This document shows positions 61,066 through 64,000 of a stretch of DNA of 64,000 nucleotides, in pieces. The notes beneath the pieces were generated by a model that saw only the letters and a program-made list of their open reading frames with translations, had not been told where the DNA came from and ran no database searches. This DNA comes from Polyangiaceae bacterium (GTDB lineage: Bacteria; Myxococcota_A; Polyangia; Polyangiales; Polyangiaceae): contig JADJRH010000011.1 in the NCBI GenBank assembly GCA_016712345.1, positions 4,650,001-4,714,000 on the forward strand. Direction: 5' to 3'. The number at the start of each line of letters is the position of its first letter. Position 1 is the stretch's first letter. The position numbers and the translations under genes are program-made.

Positions 61066-61477
61066 CTACGAACTCTCCTGTGGGGCCTGCTTTTCAGGTT
61101 TTTTTTGAGCTTCGTTCGCGGCGATTTCGTTGCGGACCTCGTCCATGTCAACCGCCCGAACTTGACGGATCAAATCATCAAGCGCCGCGGGAGGCAATGC
61201 CCCCGCCTGGGCAAACAGTAAAATTCCATCGCGAAGCACCATAAGGGTTGGAATAGCGTTCACTTTGAACGCCCCGGCCAGCCCCGGCTCGTCTTGAGTA
61301 TTGATTTTGCCAAAAGCAATGTCTGGATTTTTTCTTTGCCGCCGCCTCAAACACAGGCCCGAAAACCCGACACGGACCACACCACGGAGCCCACCAGTCC
61401 AAAAGCACAATGCCTTTTTCAACGGTCGATTTGAAGTTGTCTTGGGTCACGGTGATTGTCGGTGTTTTCGTTTCCAT
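61066..61477 (-). CDS. Thioredoxin-family protein with a single-base frameshift in an A6 run
   Basis: The N-terminal frame (to about residue 50) gives METKTPTITVTQDNF, then GIVLLDWWAPWCGPCRVFGPV with the CGPC redox site. After the A6 run (T6 on the plus strand, 61328-61333) the frame shifts by one, and the other frame supplies NPDIAFGKINTQDEPGLAG, FKVNAIPTLMVLRDG (cis-Pro loop) and the C-terminal helix. Together they make a roughly 137-residue thioredoxin with a basic, Glu/Lys/Pro-rich tail. The surplus base could be a sequencing or assembly error, a null mutation, or slippage on the A-run. Product: disulfide reductase, probably cytosolic. The small zinc-ribbon gene follows directly. Confidence 0.82.
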
Positions 61478-61509
61478 GATCGGTGAGAGCCACGTTTGTC
61501 AAAAAGGGT

Positions 61510-62340
61510 TCAGCTCTCCGAAAAAAACTGTTGCAGCGCCACTTTCACCGAGTGTTGCACAGATTTCGGCACTTCATCACCCGCTGTGGAACGGCACGCG
61601 AACAACGTTTTGCGGAGCGAGTCACACGCGCCGCGGCAGCGCGAGCACGAGGCCAGGTGCTTCTCCATATCGGCACATGTCTGTTGACTGATCTCACCTT
61701 CCATATTTTTAGAAAGCAACGTCAACACATCGGGGCACGAGCCAGGGGATTGGGAAGGTAAGATCTTACCGTCAAGCGCAGGAGCCACCCATTCACGCAC
61801 GGAGAGCCTCGCCCGGTGAAGACGGCTCTTTACAGCTTCAACACCAATACCAACAACGGCCGCCACTTCATTCGCCGAAAGACCTTCCACATCGCGAAGA
61901 ACAAAGACCTCACGATAGGGCGGTGAGAGGCGGACAATTGCGGCTTTTATTACTTCGTCGAGCTGCTTTTGGCTCAACGACTCGTCTGGCAACGCCGCGC
62001 CGTCGGTGGCCACCTCGTCTTGATCTACCTCATCTTCCCATGACAACACCGCCTGGGGTGCATGTTTGCCGCGACGGCGCTTTTTGATGCAATGGCTGCG
62101 CGCAACCGTGTAGAGCCAGGTAGAAAGGGTTGAGTCGCCGCGAAACTTGCCAATGTCACGCACCAGCGAAAGCAGCGTCTCTTGAAGGACGTCTTTGGCG
62201 TCTTCAGGTTGGGTACACATCTTCAGACTAAATGAGTACACACGGTTTTGCACGCTTTCGACAAGCGTCGCAAGCGCGACAGGGTCGCCGACTCTCGCCC
62301 GCAGAAGCACCTCCGAAGCAACCTCGTCCGTTACCGACAT
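61510..62340 (-). CDS. ECF sigma factor with fused C-terminal zinc anti-sigma (ZAS) motif
   Basis: The 276-residue protein has ECF region 2 (LVESVQNRVYSFSLKMCTQPEDAKDVLQETLLSLVRDI, then STWLYTVARSHCIKKRRR) and region 4 (LSPPYREVFVLRDVEGLSANEVAAVVGIGVEAVKSRLHRARLSVREWV). After residue 190 there is an extra domain with C202-x25-H228-x3-C232-x2-C235, the zinc-binding pattern of anti-sigma domains (zf-HC2). The sigma factor therefore appears to carry its own zinc-switch inhibitor, possibly redox sensitive. Thioredoxin lies 32 bp downstream on the same strand, which fits thiol stress control. Such fused forms exist in several ECF groups. The promoter sequence it recognises is unknown. Confidence 0.88.
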   Translation of the reverse strand: MSVTDEVASEVLLRARVGDPVALATLVESVQNRVYSFSLKMCTQPEDAKDVLQETLLSLVRDIGKFRGDSTLSTWLYTVARSHCIKKRRRGKHAPQAVLSWEDEVDQDEVATDGAALPDESLSQKQLDEVIKAAIVRLSPPYREVFVLRDVEGLSANEVAAVVGIGVEAVKSRLHRARLSVREWVAPALDGKILPSQSPGSCPDVLTLLSKNMEGEISQQTCADMEKHLASCSRCRGACDSLRKTLFACRSTAGDEVPKSVQHSVKVALQQFFSES

Positions 62341-62595
62341 GAACTTGATACACCCGGCCCGCGCCTGGGAAGTGTGTGGCGCGCATTCACCAAACCTGCG
62401 AGCCCGTCCAGGGTAGCGCAGCCGTAAGCACCGGGGAAGTCACTTTCTACCCGGTCGACCTATGCGGCGCGACCCCGGTGTAAAACGTACATGTAACGAA
62501 GGCGCTGGGTGCAATCGACACCGCTCGGACGGATCCGCTTTCATGGTGGAGCCATCCTGGTGTACCTTCGGGTAGTGTACACACGCCTACGCTCG

Positions 62596-63477
62596 ATGAT
62601 TGCAGTTGCGGCGTTCACCTTTTGTTGGCCCGCCGTGGCCGCCGCTCAAAGCGATCCTCCTCCGCCCCCCAAAGTGCGCGTGTACTACAGGGATGTTCTC
62701 GCCGCGCGCGTCAATCCGCTCGGGCTCATCAACGATTTCCGCGTAAGTGTACGCAGACGCATTTTGGAGCCCGGCGGTGCGCTCACCAAAGAAACATTTG
62801 TTGGAGTGGGCACATCGCTTGTGCTTTCTCCCGCGTTCTTTCGCTACGGACCATTTGTAGAAGTGCAGCCCCTCAGCATTCTCACGCTGGCCGCCGGGGT
62901 TGAAGCGCAAGGTTATTTTCGCACCTTCAGCCAGCTTCAGAGTTTTCCCACAGCAACCGCCGCTTACGACGACGAGACTCTGTCAAAAAACGCGGAGCGT
63001 GATGAGCACTACGCAACCACCGCAACCGTGGCTTTCTTAGAAGCACGCCTCCAATTCAAAGTGGGGCCGGTCGCGGCCCGTTCGGCCATGAGGGCTCTTC
63101 ACACGGCAGTCACAGCAACAGAAGGCGACGTAGCTTATTACGATCAGATTTTGGATATTTTGGTACCGCGCGATGGGTGGCTCGTTACCAACGACGCAGA
63201 CGTGTTGGTTCTACCCAACCAAAATTGGATTTTCGGGGTCCGCCACACGTTTACCCACAGCTTTTTACCAGAACCCGCCACGGCGAATGAAACCCATCGG
63301 CTGGGGCCCCTCATTGGCTACCGCTTTTTTGATACTCCCTACGCCATGTTCAACCAACCTACCCTCAATCTCCTGGCGCAGTGGTGGCTCGTTCATCCCT
63401 ACCGAACAGGCGCCAAACAACCCACGGCGCTTCCGCTCATTGCCCTGGCATTTTCGTTCAACGGTGACTTTCTGTAA
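62596..63477 (+). CDS. Predicted outer-membrane protein of unknown function
   Basis: I place the start at ATG 62596, giving 293 residues with a signal peptide MIAVAAFTFCWPAVAAAQ; an alternative GTG at 62575, overlapping a GTGTACAC copy, would add two arginines before the hydrophobic core, and the ORF begins at 62509. The mature protein has many amphipathic strands (FVGVGTSLVLSPAFF, LSILTLAAGVEAQGYF, TATVAFLEARLQFKVG, NWIFGVRHTFTHSFL, TLNLLAQWWLVHPY, LPLIALAFSFNG) and ends in a hydrophobic residue, as beta-barrels do. There are no cysteines in the barrel part. It is divergent from the ECF sigma gene (62340) and could belong to its regulon. The function is unknown. Confidence 0.75.
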   Translation: MIAVAAFTFCWPAVAAAQSDPPPPPKVRVYYRDVLAARVNPLGLINDFRVSVRRRILEPGGALTKETFVGVGTSLVLSPAFFRYGPFVEVQPLSILTLAAGVEAQGYFRTFSQLQSFPTATAAYDDETLSKNAERDEHYATTATVAFLEARLQFKVGPVAARSAMRALHTAVTATEGDVAYYDQILDILVPRDGWLVTNDADVLVLPNQNWIFGVRHTFTHSFLPEPATANETHRLGPLIGYRFFDTPYAMFNQPTLNLLAQWWLVHPYRTGAKQPTALPLIALAFSFNGDFL

Positions 63478-63515
63478 AAACAACCTTCCCACCGCACCGG
63501 AGCAAGTCAATTCAC

Positions 63516-64000
63516 GTGTCCCCCTCCCTCATTTTCAACTTGGCGGTGGTGATCGGCTTCATTTTGCTCGTTGTGTACAGCGTTCGAAAAAACAAGCAAC
63601 ACGACAGCATGTTTGTCCGGTGTGCTGAAGCACTGGGCATGACAGAGGCAAAGTTTACCCACTCTACCATTGTGGGCAAAGTCAAAAACCGGCTGGTAGA
63701 AATTCGGTTTCACCCCGGCTCCAAAAACACCCCCAGGCATACCACGGTAGACGTGCAATGTGAGCCGTGCGCCATCCTCCTTCATCTCCGCAAACAAACG
63801 GCCGATGAAGAGCAACACGTCGAGCGTGGCACAGCGGTAGACGTAAAAATCGGCAACGCCGTGTTCGACTCCACATGGCTTGTCGAAGGTGCACCCGCCA
63901 AACGGATCCTTCGAATTTTGTCCGAACCTACCCTTCAACAACGTCTCATCGAGTTTGGTCAGCTCGACGGCGCGGGCATCACCATTGAAGACAACAAACT
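63516..64000 (+). CDS. Membrane-anchored protein of unknown function (3' end beyond the window)
   Basis: A GTG at 63516 opens a frame that stays open to the window end (161 codons seen). It starts with one membrane segment (SLIFNLAVVIGFILLVVYSV), a basic stop-transfer (RKNKQHD), then a soluble domain: FVRCAEALGMTEAKFTHSTIVGKVKNRLVEIRFHPGS and VDVQCEPCAILLHLRKQT. This has the look of an N-anchored cytoplasmic or outer-facing domain with no recognisable motif. GGAG lies about 13 bases upstream. It follows the outer-membrane-type protein by 38 bp on the same strand, so the two may be co-transcribed. The end is not visible. Confidence 0.65.
   Translation, partial: MSPSLIFNLAVVIGFILLVVYSVRKNKQHDSMFVRCAEALGMTEAKFTHSTIVGKVKNRLVEIRFHPGSKNTPRHTTVDVQCEPCAILLHLRKQTADEEQHVERGTAVDVKIGNAVFDSTWLVEGAPAKRILRILSEPTLQQRLIEFGQLDGAGITIEDNK

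Overview
The window reads as chromosomal DNA of a GC-rich, predatory-type myxobacterium (phylum Myxococcota, probably Polyangiales or a relative). The evidence is a giant RHS protein built on Cys-rich NGCE repeats, a MYXO-CTERM-tailed subtilisin, eukaryotic-type Ser/Thr kinases each followed by a membrane partner protein, an FHA/sigma-54 activator, a DUF1552/DUF1592 pair, many lipoproteins with Gly/Ser-rich linkers, and a choice-of-anchor-L protein. I see no rRNA, tRNA, CRISPR array, phage or complete insertion sequence. About 45 protein genes fill roughly 94 percent of the window.

Layout. 1-9.4 kb: the 3' part of one giant secreted RHS/YD-repeat gene with a nuclease-like C-terminal tip. 9.5-11.8 kb: a BlaI-type repressor translationally coupled to a BlaR1-like membrane protease whose sensor domain is replaced by a lytic transglycosylase plus an M23 endopeptidase. 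11.8-16.7 kb (minus strand): a GT4 glycosyltransferase/GH130 pair and a class V aminotransferase. 16.8-22.0 kb (minus): an operon of chitinase, DUF1552 and DUF1592-CBM2 proteins. 22.4-26.3 kb: an FHA/sigma-54 activator, a Ser/Thr kinase and a membrane partner. 26.2-30.4 kb: a THUMP-Mut7-C protein, a lipoprotein, EgtD and SelA. 30.5-35.1 kb: a subtilisin/FG-GAP protease and an outer-membrane-type protein. 35.3-38.2 kb: an ECF sigma factor with a TPR membrane partner and an anchor-L lipoprotein. 38.5-46.3 kb: a second kinase/TPR pair, then Cys-rich and vWA lipoproteins. 46.3-46.8 kb: an inverted-repeat element resembling a MITE. 46.8-51.5 kb: YgiQ, MarR, a small membrane protein, Hsp20 and DUF1003. 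51.6-58.3 kb: a WD40 lipoprotein, AmpG-like MFS, VOC and KefB-like genes. 58.6-64 kb: a coiled-coil lipoprotein, a propeller protein, a small zinc-ribbon protein, a thioredoxin (frameshifted), a self-inhibited-type ECF sigma factor, and two envelope proteins, the last cut by the window end.

How they work together. Most genes serve envelope sensing and secretion: signal relays (two kinase modules, FHA/sigma-54, two ECF systems, BlaI/M56) sit among secreted hydrolases and surface proteins. The strongest candidate for an undescribed system is the BlaI plus M56-transglycosylase-M23 fusion, which looks like a wall-damage sensor carrying its own wall hydrolases. A THUMP-Mut7-C fusion and a polymorphic-toxin-like RHS tip are further leads.

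At the sequence level the octamer GTGTACAC occurs about 29 times by my count, against roughly one expected. A second word, GGGTAGA/TCTACCC, is common elsewhere but absent between about 22.6 and 45.1 kb. Two genes carry single-base frameshifts that could be real, programmed, or assembly errors. All counts and residue numbers were made by eye.
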